A stretch of 27,224 nucleotides of DNA from DASQPJ01 sp036268355 (GCA_036268355.1 DATAUG010000084.1:1-27224); one strand, 5' to 3'. Counted from the first letter of the stretch, positions 9,498 through 17,846 are shown. Numbers and translations: made by a program. Notes: generated by a model from the letters alone, not told the origin.

Positions 9498-10043
9498 ATG
9501 TCACTTTCACAGGGCGAGCGCTCATTGGGTCCCAGCGACGGCGAGATCCGGATCAAGACCGGCCGCGAGGGTGTGGCGGCCAAAGTAGGCCACGACCTGA
9601 CGATCAGGTTCGACAAGTGGTCCGGCCAGCTTCGGGTCGGTCCGGGCGGGCCGGCCGACGCCTCGGTCGAGGTCGAGATCCAGCTGCCCTCGTTCGTCGT
9701 CGTGTCCGGCGTCGGCGGTGCCAAGGCGCTGAGCGACGGCGACAAGGCCGACATCACCAAGAACGGGTTGAAGCACATCGACGCCGACAAGTACCCGGTG
9801 GCGACGTTCCGCTCAACCGCGGCCAAGCCGAGCGGCAACGGCGGCGTGCTCGAGGGCACGTTCACCCTCGCCGGGAAGTCCGTCCCGCTCGCGCTGACGG
9901 TCACCGACGGCGGCGGGGGCAAGTGGCACGCGACCGGCGAGATCACGCAGACCGGCCTCGGCCTCAAGCAGTTCAAGGCGATGATGGGCGCGTTGAAGTT
10001 GGCCGACGCCATCGTCATCGAGATCGACCTGAACCTGGCCTGA
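9498..10043 (+). CDS. YceI family protein
   Basis: A 181-residue lipocalin-like beta-barrel protein. The YceI pattern is clear: GEIRIKTGREGVAAKVGHDLTIRF at the N-terminus, KNGLKHIDADKYPVATFRST in the middle, GVLEGTFTLAGKSVPLALTV, and the closing ADAIVIEIDLNLA. Family members bind polyisoprenoid or amide-like lipids; many are periplasmic, but this one has no signal peptide and should be cytoplasmic. The start at ATG 9498 rests on the promoter just before it and on the family N-terminus; a GTG at 9399 in frame would add 33 residues of Ser/Arg-rich sequence without homology. It is monocistronic, ending in a strong hairpin. Confidence 0.85.
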   Translation: MSLSQGERSLGPSDGEIRIKTGREGVAAKVGHDLTIRFDKWSGQLRVGPGGPADASVEVEIQLPSFVVVSGVGGAKALSDGDKADITKNGLKHIDADKYPVATFRSTAAKPSGNGGVLEGTFTLAGKSVPLALTVTDGGGGKWHATGEITQTGLGLKQFKAMMGALKLADAIVIEIDLNLA

Positions 10044-10054
10044 ACCCGACCTCG

Positions 10055-10098
10055 AGCCTGCCTGCCGATCCCCGATGCGGGACCGGCGGGCAGGCTTG
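10055..10098 (+). terminator. Hairpin terminator after the YceI gene
   Basis: AGCCTGCCTGCCG (10055-10067) pairs with CGGCGGGCAGGCT (10084-10096) over 13 positions with one G-U pair. It lies 12 bases past the stop codon and is followed by a short TTGTCT. Confidence 0.65.
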
Positions 10099-10189
10099 TC
10101 TGGGAAAAGCCGGTGAAGTCTTCGTAACGCGTTGACTACGCGAGTTGGCGGGCGAAAAACTTGGCGCCCCGGCCAACGAAGGATCGCCT

Positions 10190-10696
10190 ATGCCGACGCC
10201 GTACGAGTCGAACCGGTCCCGGCACTGGGTGTGCGCGCTGCAGATCGCGGAGCGCCGTCATCAACTCGGGCTGACCCAGCAGGATGTCGTGGACCGCCTC
10301 GCGGCGCTCGGGGTCTGCGCGTCCAACCGGACACTGTCGGCCATGGAGCACGGCCAGGGCATCGACGTGGGTCGCATCCCGGAGTTGGCCATCGCACTGG
10401 AGTGCACCGTCACCTTTCTGCTGGGGCTGACCTCGCACCCGCAGCGCTGGATGCCCGACGACGGTTCCTTGCCGAACGCGCTCCTCGCCGTCCGAGGCGA
10501 CGGCCGGGCGCGGTCCACCGGTGCCTGGAATCACGGGGTCTGGCATCCGGACGCCGGCCGAGGTCACGACGGCGAGCGCGCGGCGCACGCCCAGTTGGCC
10601 GGGAGTCCGCGTGCCGCGCTGCGCCGATTGCCTGGTGGAGGGCACGAGGTCGAGGAGGAACTCCCGGCTCGCTCGGCCAGGGTTCGTCGTGCCTGA
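10190..10696 (+). CDS. XRE-family helix-turn-helix transcriptional regulator
   Basis: A 168-residue DNA-binding protein. Residues about 12-80 form an XRE/Cro-type HTH: CALQIAERRHQLGLTQQDVVDRL, then a recognition segment VCASNRTLSAMEHGQ and IPELAIALECTVTFLLGLT. The ATG at 10190 has GAAGGA eight bases upstream. The C-terminal ~70 residues are Arg/Gly/Ala-rich with no recognisable domain. The +1 frame over about 10500-10712 is also open and has a similar or higher G/C bias at third positions, so an undetected frameshift in the tail is possible. It lies between the YceI gene and the Ni/Co transporter and could control either; no operator was identified. Confidence 0.7.
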   Translation: MPTPYESNRSRHWVCALQIAERRHQLGLTQQDVVDRLAALGVCASNRTLSAMEHGQGIDVGRIPELAIALECTVTFLLGLTSHPQRWMPDDGSLPNALLAVRGDGRARSTGAWNHGVWHPDAGRGHDGERAAHAQLAGSPRAALRRLPGGGHEVEEELPARSARVRRA

Positions 10697-10712
10697 GGTT
10701 CGTCGTGCCTGA
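10681..10712 (+). repeat. 16-bp tandem duplication spanning a stop codon
   Basis: GGTTCGTCGTGCCTGA occurs twice in direct tandem (10681-10696 and 10697-10712). The first copy supplies the TGA that ends the XRE gene; the second lies just downstream. It looks like a recent slippage or duplication event. Confidence 0.8.
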
Positions 10713-10799
10713 AATGCCGCTCGCGGGCCCGGCCGACCGGGGCGACCGGGTAGCCCGACGAAGCGGCGCCGTCGCACCCTGAACGCTATTGCGAGCGAG

Positions 10800-10835
10800 T
10801 TGCGACAACGTCCGGTTCGCACATAGCGTTTGACC
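10800..10835 (+). promoter_or_regulatory. Promoter of the Ni/Co transporter gene (leaderless)
   Basis: TTGCGA (10800-10805), an 18-base spacer and TAGCGT (10824-10829) form a sigma-70-like promoter. Six bases then separate the -10 from ATG 10836, so the mRNA likely starts at the start codon. No nickel-repressor palindrome is evident. Confidence 0.6.
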
Positions 10836-11939
10836 ATGTCGCCCGCCGTCCGGACCCGCGGCCCGCTGGTGACGAGCTGGACCCGGCCGGACTGGCTGCG
10901 CGCCGCCGGTCTGCTCGGGGTCGTCGCGCTGCTGCACGTGGTGGCGTTCGGAATCCTGTTCGGCGTGGTGGGCCCGGCGCACTACCGGGTGGGCAGCAAG
11001 GTGTTCGGGGTCGGTCTCGGGGTGACCGCGTACACCTTCGGCCTGCGGCACGCATTCGACGCCGATCACATCGCCGCCATCGACAACACCACGCGCAAGT
11101 TGCGCGCGGACGGTTCGCGGCCGAAATCGGTGGGCTTCTGGTTCTCGATCGGACATTCGTCGGTGGTGGCGGCTCTTGCCGCACTGGTCGCCGCGGGCAC
11201 GCATCTGGCCGGGACCCTGACCTCGGCGGACAGCACCGCGAACAAGACCTTGGGCATCACCGGCACGGTGATCTCCGGTGGCTTCCTCTACCTGATCGGC
11301 CTGCTGAACCTCGTGGCGCTGGTCGGCATCGCCCGGGTGTTCCGCGACATGCGCAGCGGGCGCCTGGACGAGGAGCGACTGGAGGCCCACCTGGCCGCGC
11401 GCGGCCTGTTCGCCAGGGTGCTGAACAGGTTCACCCGCTCGGTGACCCGGCCCGGCCAGATGTACCTCGTCGGTCTGCTGTTCGGGCTGGGCTTCGACAC
11501 CGCCACCGAGGTCGCCCTGCTGGTGCTGGCCGGTGCCGGAGCCGCGGGCGGGCTGCCGTGGTGGGCCGTGATGGTGCTGCCGTTGTTGTTCGCGGCGGGC
11601 ATGAGCCTGCTCGACACCCTCGACGGGCTGTTCATGTCGATCGCATACGACTGGGCGTTCCTGAACCCGGTCCGCAAGGTCTACTACAACCTGACGGTCA
11701 CCGGCCTGTCGGTGCTGGTGGCCCTGCTGATCGGGAGTATCGAACTGGTCGGGGTGCTCCACGACAACGTGGGTTGGGTCAACCCGGCGACCACGTGGAT
11801 CGCGAGCATCGACCTGAACAACGTGGGCTTCATGATCGTCGGACTGTTCGTGGCCACCTGGATCCTGGCCGTGGCGTACTGGCACGTCGGCCGGGTCGCC
11901 CAACGCTGGGACCAGGAGGTCGCCGGCGCCGAGAGCTGA
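10836..11939 (+). CDS. NiCoT-family nickel/cobalt permease
   Basis: A 367-residue membrane protein with about eight transmembrane helices. The NiCoT signature HAFDADHIAAIDNTTR is at residues 72-87 (His72, Asp77, His78 are the expected metal-recognition residues). Further family blocks are GFWFSIGHSSVV, LFGLGFDTATEVALL and PLLFAAGMSLLDTLDG. These secondary transporters import Ni2+ and/or Co2+ across the cytoplasmic membrane with high affinity, serving urease, hydrogenase or B12 enzymes. None of these is encoded nearby, so metal preference is open. ATG 10836 is preferred over TTG 10830, which lies between the -10 and the ATG. No nikR or cobalamin riboswitch was seen. Confidence 0.9.
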   Translation: MSPAVRTRGPLVTSWTRPDWLRAAGLLGVVALLHVVAFGILFGVVGPAHYRVGSKVFGVGLGVTAYTFGLRHAFDADHIAAIDNTTRKLRADGSRPKSVGFWFSIGHSSVVAALAALVAAGTHLAGTLTSADSTANKTLGITGTVISGGFLYLIGLLNLVALVGIARVFRDMRSGRLDEERLEAHLAARGLFARVLNRFTRSVTRPGQMYLVGLLFGLGFDTATEVALLVLAGAGAAGGLPWWAVMVLPLLFAAGMSLLDTLDGLFMSIAYDWAFLNPVRKVYYNLTVTGLSVLVALLIGSIELVGVLHDNVGWVNPATTWIASIDLNNVGFMIVGLFVATWILAVAYWHVGRVAQRWDQEVAGAES

Positions 11940-11953
11940 CGGCCCGTCAGTCG

Positions 11954-11986
11954 CGTTGCCGCGGCGGTCGGTCCGCCACGCGCAAC
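11954..11986 (+). terminator. Imperfect hairpin after the Ni/Co transporter
   Basis: GGCGG-TCGGT-CCGCC forms an inner stem-loop, extended by imperfect pairing of GTTGCCGC with GCGCAAC. It lies 15 bases past the stop of the transporter gene and is a probable terminator without a T-run. Confidence 0.4.
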
Positions 11987-12039
11987 CCCGCAGTCGCCCG
12001 CCGCGCAACCGCAGCCGGATGCAGCTGCACCCGAGGCCC

Positions 12040-12100
12040 ACTTCTGCTGCCCTGTCGCACCCATCGGGAGCTTGCGATACGTGCGGCAGGCAGCAGAAGT
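12040..12100 (+). repeat. Long stem-loop just upstream of the histidine phosphatase
   Basis: ACTTCTGCTGCC (12040-12051) and GGCAGCAGAAGT (12089-12100) are perfect arms. Pairing continues inward: TGTCGCAC (12053-12060) faces GTGCGGCA (12081-12088), giving about 20 paired positions with one bulge and one G-U. The right arm ends two bases before the GGGGGAGG ribosome site of the next gene, so the structure could affect its translation, or it may just end upstream transcription. Confidence 0.6.
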
Positions 12101-12121
12101 CGGGGGGAGGATGATCATTGG

Positions 12122-12739
12122 GTGGACGTGGAGCACGGGCGGGTGGTGCTGATCCGGCACGGCGAGACCGAGTGGAGCCTGACCGGGCGGCACACCGGGC
12201 GCACGGACGTGCCGTTGACGGCCGCCGGGGAGGCGGCCGCGCGGGCCCTGCGTACCGCACTGGCGGGCTGGACCCCGGCGCTGGTCGTGGTCAGCCCGCT
12301 GATGCGCGCCAGGCGGACCGCGGAGTTGGCCGGACTTTCCGTCGCAGGCGTCGATGCCCGCTTGGCGGAGTGGGACTACGGCCTGGTGGAGGGCCGGACC
12401 AGCGCCGAGGTCAATGCCGAACGGGCGGCCGCCGGGCGACCGGACTGGTCGTTGTGGCAGGAGGGCGCGCCGGACGGGGAGAGCCCCGAACAGGTGGGAG
12501 CGCGGGTCGACTCGTTGTTGGCCGAGTTGCCCGGTGCGCTGGAGCGCGGTGACGTCGCGCTGGTCGCCCACGGACACGTGCTGCGGGTGCTGGCGGCGCG
12601 CTGGTTGGGCGAACCGGTCGAGTTCGGCGCCGCCCTGATGCTCGGCCCGGCCCGACTGTGCGTGTTGGGTGCCGAGCACGACCGATCCGCGCTGGCGACC
12701 TGGAACGCCGACCGGCTTCCCTGGACAACATCGGTGTGA
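12122..12739 (+). CDS. Histidine phosphatase (phosphoglycerate-mutase-like) family protein
   Basis: A 205-residue enzyme with the RHG motif LIRHGETEWSLTGRHTGRTD near the N-terminus (His13 is the phospho-acceptor in this numbering). It also has SPLMRARRTAELAG, the acid segment LAEWDYGLVEGRT, and the second catalytic His in VAHGHVLRVLAARWLG. This is the branch-1 acid phosphatase/mutase-like group; substrates range from sugar phosphates to nucleotides and cannot be told here. Start: GTG 12122, eleven bases after GGGGGAGG; GTG 12128 is an alternative. An out-of-frame ATG at 12111 gives only 13 codons. It converges on ponA with a 36-base gap containing the palindrome GCGACCGGTCGC. Confidence 0.85.
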   Translation: MDVEHGRVVLIRHGETEWSLTGRHTGRTDVPLTAAGEAAARALRTALAGWTPALVVVSPLMRARRTAELAGLSVAGVDARLAEWDYGLVEGRTSAEVNAERAAAGRPDWSLWQEGAPDGESPEQVGARVDSLLAELPGALERGDVALVAHGHVLRVLAARWLGEPVEFGAALMLGPARLCVLGAEHDRSALATWNADRLPWTTSV

Positions 12740-12775
12740 CGCGACCGGTCGCCGGCCGGCCCCGTTCTCAGGTTC

Positions 12776-15274
12776 TCAGCGCGGCGGGGCCGTCTGGCTC
12801 GCGTTCGCGGCGACGTTCGACGCGGGGGCGGGCTGATCGACCGGCCGGGTGTCGGTGACGCGAGTCGCAGCCGGTTGCGTGTTCGCCGGCTCCGTCTGCG
12901 CGGGCTCCGGCCGGGCGGGTTGGGCCGGGGCGGGCTGTGCTGGTTGGGGCTGTTGAGGTTGGGCCGGGGCGGACTGCGCTGGTTGGGGCTGTGCCGGTCG
13001 CGGCTGCGTGGGCTGCGGCTGGATGGGTTGGGATTGGGCCGGTTCGGGTTGGGCCGACCGCGGCGGTGCCGCCGGCTGGACGGGGCTGGGCACCGGTGAC
13101 GCCGCCGGGGCGGGTGGCGGCGGGGTCGCCGTGGCCGCGGATGCCAACGGGCCGCCGATCTGGAACGGCGGGAACAGCACGGCGGGCGGTCCGGTCGGCT
13201 CGACGGTGGGCTCGACGGTCGGCACCGGCACGGCAGTGGGCGCCAGGGTCGGCGCCGAACCCGGCACGCCCGGGCCGATGCCGAAGTCCAGCACCGGCTT
13301 GCCCGCCAGCGCGCCCTTCATGAACGCCGTCCAGGTCTGGGTCGGGAAGTCGGCGCCGAAGAAGGTGGCCAGCCCGCCGGCACCGTCCAAGGACTCGGTG
13401 CCGTCGCCCTTGAAGTAGACCACCGAGGCGGCGATCTGCGGCGTGCAGCCGTTGAACCAGGCCGTCAGGTCCTGATGCGTCCCGGTCTTGCCGGCCACCG
13501 GGCGTCCCAGCGCGCGTGCCCGCTGCCCGGTGCCGTTGGTGACGACGTTCTCCATCGCCCGCAGGACGTCGGAAAGCACCGGCGCGTCGAAGGCCGGACT
13601 GTCGTCCACCTCGGTCTTGCGGATCGGGACCCGCCCGCCGTTCGGGCCGTTGACCAGTTCGACGATGTGCTGCTCGGCATGAATGCCGCCGCCGCACAGC
13701 GTCGCGTAGGCGTCGGCCACCTCGGTCGCCGGGATCGAGGCGACACCCAGACCGATCAACGGGTAGTCGTGGAGTCCGGCCGCGTCGCGGGGAATTCCGG
13801 CCCGGGCCATGGCGTCGTGCACCGCAGCCGGTCCGATGTGCTGGGTCATGTCCACGTACACGGTGTTGATCGACTGCTCGAGTCCCTTGAACAGGGTCAC
13901 GCTCGGGCCGTAGCTGGTGTCGAACTCGTTGCGGATCGACTGGTTGTTCGGCAACTGCAGCGGTGAATCGCCGTCGTAGGTGGACTGCAGCGTGTCGCCG
14001 TTCTCCAACGCCGCGGCCAGCGCGAACGGCTTCATGCCGGACCCCGGTTGGATCGGCGTCGCGGCCGCGTTCACCTGGGCGTACTTGTCGATGCCCAGGA
14101 AGTCCTTGCCGCCGTACATGGCCAGGATTCGACCGGTCCTGGGCTGAACCGCGACCAGGCCGACCCGAAGGCCGTCATTCTTGGTCTTCGGGAACTCCTT
14201 GGGCACGGCCGCCGCGGCGGACTTCTGCGCCTGGGCGTCGAGGGTCGTGACGATGGTGTAGCCGCCGTTCTCGATCTGATCCTTCGTCAGACCCCGGTCG
14301 GCCAGCTCCTTCTCGACCGCGTTCAGGATGTAGCCGACCTGGCCGCCGTAGCGTGAGGTCGACGCGGCGCGGGGCGGGAACGTCGGGAAGACCAGTCCGG
14401 CGCGCTCGGTCGGGGCGAGCGCCTTGATCGTCACCATTCCGTCCAGCACGTAGTTCCACCGCGCCGCCAGCGCCTGCAACCCGGAGGCGGTCGACGGGTC
14501 GTAGAGGGCCGGGGACCGGATCACGGAGGCCAGCGCCGCGTCCTGAGCCACCGTCAGTTTGTTGACGTCGGTGTGGAAGTAGGCCTGCGCGGCCGCCTGT
14601 ACGCCGTAGGCGCCGCGCCCCAGGTAGATCGTGTTCAGGTAGTTCTCGAGGATCTGGTCCTTCGACAACGTCTTGTCGATCTTGATGGACAGCAGCGCTT
14701 CCTTGATCTTGCGATCCATGGTGCGCTGGGAGGTCAGGTAGTAGTTCTTCACGTACTGCTGAGTGATCGTCGAGCCGCCCTGCGTCGATCCGCCGTGCAG
14801 GTTGACCCACAGGGCGCGCATGATGCCGCTGGGGGAGACGCCGGAATCGCGGTAGAAGTTGCGGTTCTCGGCGGCCAGCACGGCGTTGCGCAACTGCTCC
14901 GGCATCTGGGCCAGGGGGACGATGACCCGGTTGGTCTCCCCGAAGCGGCCGATCTCGGTCTTGCCGTCGGAGTAATAGACCCGGGAGGTCTGCAACAGGA
15001 CACTGGCGTTGGCGTCCGGGATGCTCACCCGGGAGTAGCCCAGCAGGAGCACCAGCATCGTCATCCCGACGACTCCCAGCAGCGCCCAGGCGGCCCGCAG
15101 ACCGTGCCGCTTGCGCTTGACGCTCGGCAGCGGGGGCGGTGGTTCGCCGGCCCCGATGGCGCTGCCCACCGGCCGGAACCAGCGGTCCGGCTCGGCACCG
15201 GCGGCACGCCGCCGCCCGGTGGGCTTGGCCGCCCCGGGCACCAGGCGACGCCAGCGGTCGAATGCGCTGCTCAA
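12776..15274 (-). CDS. ponA: Class A penicillin-binding protein (transglycosylase/transpeptidase)
   Basis: An 832-residue bifunctional peptidoglycan synthase. A basic cytoplasmic N-terminus is followed by one transmembrane helix (residues ~60-80). The GT51 domain carries LAAENRNFYRDSGVSPSG (Glu136 catalytic), QGGSTITQQYVKNYYL and RKIKEALLSIKID. The transpeptidase domain has SGMK (nucleophile Ser412, Lys415), SIN (468-470) and KTG (596-598). A roughly 150-residue Pro/Gln/Ala tail (codons about 12880-13150) extends into the wall, like those of actinobacterial PonA proteins. The start is TTG 15274, supported by GGGAGGG five bases upstream. The gene is alone on its strand segment; the nearest upstream gene ends in a strong hairpin. 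PASTA domains are absent. Confidence 0.92.
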   Translation of the reverse strand: MSSAFDRWRRLVPGAAKPTGRRRAAGAEPDRWFRPVGSAIGAGEPPPPLPSVKRKRHGLRAAWALLGVVGMTMLVLLLGYSRVSIPDANASVLLQTSRVYYSDGKTEIGRFGETNRVIVPLAQMPEQLRNAVLAAENRNFYRDSGVSPSGIMRALWVNLHGGSTQGGSTITQQYVKNYYLTSQRTMDRKIKEALLSIKIDKTLSKDQILENYLNTIYLGRGAYGVQAAAQAYFHTDVNKLTVAQDAALASVIRSPALYDPSTASGLQALAARWNYVLDGMVTIKALAPTERAGLVFPTFPPRAASTSRYGGQVGYILNAVEKELADRGLTKDQIENGGYTIVTTLDAQAQKSAAAAVPKEFPKTKNDGLRVGLVAVQPRTGRILAMYGGKDFLGIDKYAQVNAAATPIQPGSGMKPFALAAALENGDTLQSTYDGDSPLQLPNNQSIRNEFDTSYGPSVTLFKGLEQSINTVYVDMTQHIGPAAVHDAMARAGIPRDAAGLHDYPLIGLGVASIPATEVADAYATLCGGGIHAEQHIVELVNGPNGGRVPIRKTEVDDSPAFDAPVLSDVLRAMENVVTNGTGQRARALGRPVAGKTGTHQDLTAWFNGCTPQIAASVVYFKGDGTESLDGAGGLATFFGADFPTQTWTAFMKGALAGKPVLDFGIGPGVPGSAPTLAPTAVPVPTVEPTVEPTGPPAVLFPPFQIGGPLASAATATPPPPAPAASPVPSPVQPAAPPRSAQPEPAQSQPIQPQPTQPRPAQPQPAQSAPAQPQQPQPAQPAPAQPARPEPAQTEPANTQPAATRVTDTRPVDQPAPASNVAANASQTAPPR

Positions 15275-15385
15275 CGGACCCTCCCAGACACCTCTTCCGA
15301 GGCGTTTGAGGGGATTGTGCGACTCGCGGGACTTGGGCGTGGTGGTTACGCGCCGTTGCTTAACAACATTTGAACGTAATCATGG

Positions 15386-15427
15386 GCCTGGCCCCGATTC
15401 GCCGGGACGGGCGGATCGGGGCCAGGC
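15386..15427 (-). terminator. Strong hairpin terminator after the duplicated lipoprotein gene
   Basis: GCCTGGCCCCGATTCGCC (15386-15403) pairs with the 15409-15427 arm over about 18 positions with one mismatch. It begins 11 bases beyond the lipoprotein stop, on the transcript side. No T-run follows, as is usual in high-GC actinomycetes. It should insulate ponA downstream. Confidence 0.7.
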
Positions 15428-15437
15428 GTTCCGAGCC

Positions 15438-16757
15438 TCAGCCGCTGCTCGGCACCAGCGCCTTGGCCAGCGAGTCGATCGCGGCCTCGAGTGTGGTGAC
15501 GTGCATGGCCAGATCGCTCTGCACGGCCGCGGCGGGCAGCGCCCCGCCGGTGATCTTGTCGAAGAACCCGCCGGAGGCGGACTCGTAGCCGGTCAGCGCG
15601 GTCACGGCCTTGGCCTTGGCGGCCGAGTCGTTGGTGGCGTCGGCGACCGCGTAGCTCACGAAGTCGGTGACGTGCTGGTCCCACACCTGCTGGAAGGTCT
15701 TCTCGGCGGCGGCGCCGGCGGCGCCGACGATCTTGCCGATCTCGTCGGAGTTGGCCTGGACCGCGGCAGCGGCGGCCTTGAAGGCGTCGCCGCCGGTGCT
15801 CTTCGGGTCGGTGTAGGCCGTGAACACCGCGACGCCGGCCAGGTAGACGTGGCCGACCAGCTTGCTGGTCAGGTCGTCGCGCAGCCCGGCGGCCTTGTCG
15901 GTGGTGCTGCCGCTCATCTTGGTGGCCTTCGCGATGCCCTTGGAGAGGACCTCGGCGCTGGACTCCATGTGGTCGGCGGCTTTCTTCAGGTCTCCGTAGG
16001 CGGTGGTCTTGCCGGCCGCCAGGTCGTCCACCGCGGCCTTGAGCGTGAGGATGTGGGTCATCGTGTCGGCCTGGACCGCGGAGGCGGACAGGACGCCGTT
16101 CGTGACCTTGTTGAAGAACGTGCCGACAGTCTTGGCGTAGGCGGTCAGCGAGGTCACGGCCTTCGCCATGCCGGCCGTGTCCTTGCCCTTGGCCGCGACC
16201 GCGTAACTGACGAAGTCGCCGATGTGCGAGTCGAACGCGGCCTTGAAGCTCGCGCCCTGCGTGGCGCCGACGATGCCGGTGACAGCGTTCTCGATGTCCG
16301 TCGCGTTGGCCATCACCTGCGCCTTCGCGAGGTTGAACGCGTCCGAGGTCGCGCCCTTGCCATACGCGGTCGCGACCGCGATGCCGGCCAGGTAGACGTG
16401 CTCGGTGAACAGGTAGGTGAGGCTGGACTGCAGCTTCGAGGCGTCGGAGTCGGCGTTGCCGGTCAGCTTGAGGGCCTTGACGAAACCGCCGGCCAGAACG
16501 TCGGCGGAACCCGGCATGTGGGCGGCCGCGGTGCGGATGTCGGCGAACGGGTTGCCGGTGCTGCCGTTGCCCGAGGCAGCGGCGGAGTCGGTGGCGGCGG
16601 GTGTCGCGGCCGGGGCCGGGGCCGCCGAGGAGTTGGTGTCCGGCTGCGCCGGCGCTGCGACGGCCTGGCTGCTGCTGCTTCCGCAGCCGGCCAGGCCGGC
16701 GATCAGTACCGCAGCGAGCGAGGTCGCGACGATGGACCGGGTGGGCTTGATTCGCAT
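15438..16757 (-). CDS. Lipoprotein with two tandem four-histidine helical units
   Basis: A 439-residue protein. Signal peptide with lipobox LAGC (Cys25), then a low-complexity Ala/Pro/Ser/Thr linker to about residue 70, so it is tethered outside the membrane. Residues about 74-256 and 257-439 are two copies of one alpha-helical unit. Matching pieces are AAHM/ADHM (His80/His263), EHVYLAGIAV/GHVYLAGVAV (His120/His303), HIGDFVSYAVA/HVTDFVSYAVA (His178/His362) and THILTLKAAVDDLA/MHVTTLEAAIDSLA (His235/His419). I recall similar single units in Bacillus and actinobacterial proteins of unknown role. Four conserved histidines per bundle suggest a metal or haem site, as inference. ATG 16757 follows AGGGACGA. 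Transcribed alone. Confidence 0.8.
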   Translation of the reverse strand: MRIKPTRSIVATSLAAVLIAGLAGCGSSSSQAVAAPAQPDTNSSAAPAPAATPAATDSAAASGNGSTGNPFADIRTAAAHMPGSADVLAGGFVKALKLTGNADSDASKLQSSLTYLFTEHVYLAGIAVATAYGKGATSDAFNLAKAQVMANATDIENAVTGIVGATQGASFKAAFDSHIGDFVSYAVAAKGKDTAGMAKAVTSLTAYAKTVGTFFNKVTNGVLSASAVQADTMTHILTLKAAVDDLAAGKTTAYGDLKKAADHMESSAEVLSKGIAKATKMSGSTTDKAAGLRDDLTSKLVGHVYLAGVAVFTAYTDPKSTGGDAFKAAAAAVQANSDEIGKIVGAAGAAAEKTFQQVWDQHVTDFVSYAVADATNDSAAKAKAVTALTGYESASGGFFDKITGGALPAAAVQSDLAMHVTTLEAAIDSLAKALVPSSG

Positions 16758-17069
16758 GTCATTCGTCCCTGGGTTTGATCCAGCGGTGCGTGCTGGGGCT
16801 ATGCACCGGTTGCGGTCGGACCGCGGGTTTCGCGATCTCGCCTGTCATGGCCGTCTTCGGGCCCCGTTGTGGGGCAGATTGGGCGGCGCGCCAGGAAAAT
16901 TACGGGTGCCGGGTACCGGTCTACGGCTACATCTGGCGGTTCCCGGCGGTTGTTGTGCAAACGTTGTCCGAACGGTGCGGGGACTCCTCGTGCCACGGTG
17001 CGCCGGCGGGCAACCACCTGGCGGCGCGCCTGCATAGCCGGCCTGACGTCCGGACCGGGAGGGAGCTCG
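16758..17069. other. 312-bp divergent intergenic region
   Basis: It separates the duplicated lipoprotein (-) from the DUF2127 gene (+) and must hold both promoters. I see no confident -10/-35 pair, no long palindrome and no RNA gene. An open + frame runs through it but lacks any recognisable protein character before the ribosome site at 17059. Confidence 0.4.
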
Positions 17070-17846
17070 ATGGGTGGCCGTGCAGGCAGCCGCGAGCGCC
17101 GTGTCTGCGGGCGCCGCGGGCACGTGACCTATCGGCCGGACGAACCCGAGTTCGCCCAGCTCCTGCGAGCCGACAGCGCCCACGGCGAGGCCTGGCGTTG
17201 CCTGCGCTGCGGCGACTGGGAGCTCGGCCCGCCGGCCGCCGGCGGTCCGGCCGCCCGAGCGCCGGTGCCGCCGCGCGGAAAGGCGCTACGCAGCCGGATC
17301 GTGCTCCGCGTGCTGGCCGTCGAGCGGATCGTCCGGGCGGTCGTGTTGATCATCGCCGCCTACGGGATCAAGCATTTCGCCAGCGCTCAGCAGTCGCTGC
17401 GCGACTCCTTCAACGATGCGTTGCCGGCGGCCCGGCCACTGGCCAACCAACTGGGGTTCGACCTGGACCACTCGCTGATCGTCCGGGAGGCCACCCGCGC
17501 GCTGAACGCCAAGCAGAGCACGCTGACCTGGGTCGCGCTGGGCCTGCTGGCCTATGGCCTTCTGGAGGGTGTCGAGGGCGTCGGGTTGTGGCTGGCCAAG
17601 CGCTGGGGGGAGTACCTGACCGTGGTCGCGACCGCGGCGTTCCTGCCGCTGGAGATCTACGAGTTGCACGAGCGCCCGACTGTGACCAAGGGCGTGACCT
17701 TCGCGGTGAACCTGGCCGCGGTCGGCTATCTGCTGCTGGCAAAGCGGCTGTTCGGGCTGCGTGGCGGGGCCCGGGCCTACCATGCCGAACTTCTTTCGGA
17801 CAGCCTGCTCGAGCCTGCCCCGGTGACCCCGTCGCCGGCGCGCTGA
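17070..17846 (+). CDS. DUF2127 membrane protein with N-terminal zinc-ribbon-like segment
   Basis: A 258-residue protein. The N-terminus has CGRRGHVTY and WRCLRCGDWE, a Cx4H...CxxC arrangement likely to bind zinc. A basic linker leads to the DUF2127 membrane domain with four hydrophobic helices, including VLRVLAVERIVRAVVLIIAAYG, then LLAYGLLEGVEGVGLWLAKRW, then YLTVVATAAFLPLEIYEL. The family function is unknown. ATG 17070 is preceded by GGGAGGGAG with ideal spacing, which decides the start against the longer open frame reaching back to 16869. It ends in a textbook terminator and faces the molybdenum-storage operon. Confidence 0.8.
   Translation: MGGRAGSRERRVCGRRGHVTYRPDEPEFAQLLRADSAHGEAWRCLRCGDWELGPPAAGGPAARAPVPPRGKALRSRIVLRVLAVERIVRAVVLIIAAYGIKHFASAQQSLRDSFNDALPAARPLANQLGFDLDHSLIVREATRALNAKQSTLTWVALGLLAYGLLEGVEGVGLWLAKRWGEYLTVVATAAFLPLEIYELHERPTVTKGVTFAVNLAAVGYLLLAKRLFGLRGGARAYHAELLSDSLLEPAPVTPSPAR

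Noticed and set aside
12111..12152. ATG directly after GGGGGAGG giving a 13-codon peptide before the histidine phosphatase
   Set aside because: The ribosome site touches this ATG, which is poor spacing, and the peptide has no distinguishing feature; GTG 12122 fits better.
10410..12260. Long open - frame opposite the Ni/Co transporter
   Set aside because: It reads as His/Gln/Arg-rich text and crosses intergenic DNA and two genes; the + strand has the NiCoT signature.
12877..13150. Pro/Gln/Ala repeat as a CRISPR or minisatellite
   Set aside because: It is in-frame low-complexity coding sequence of the penicillin-binding protein tail, without regular spacer units.
15111..16778. Long open + frame opposite ponA and the lipoprotein
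   Set aside because: It spans two unrelated - strand genes and the hairpin between them, with repetitive Gly/Val/Arg composition and no domain.
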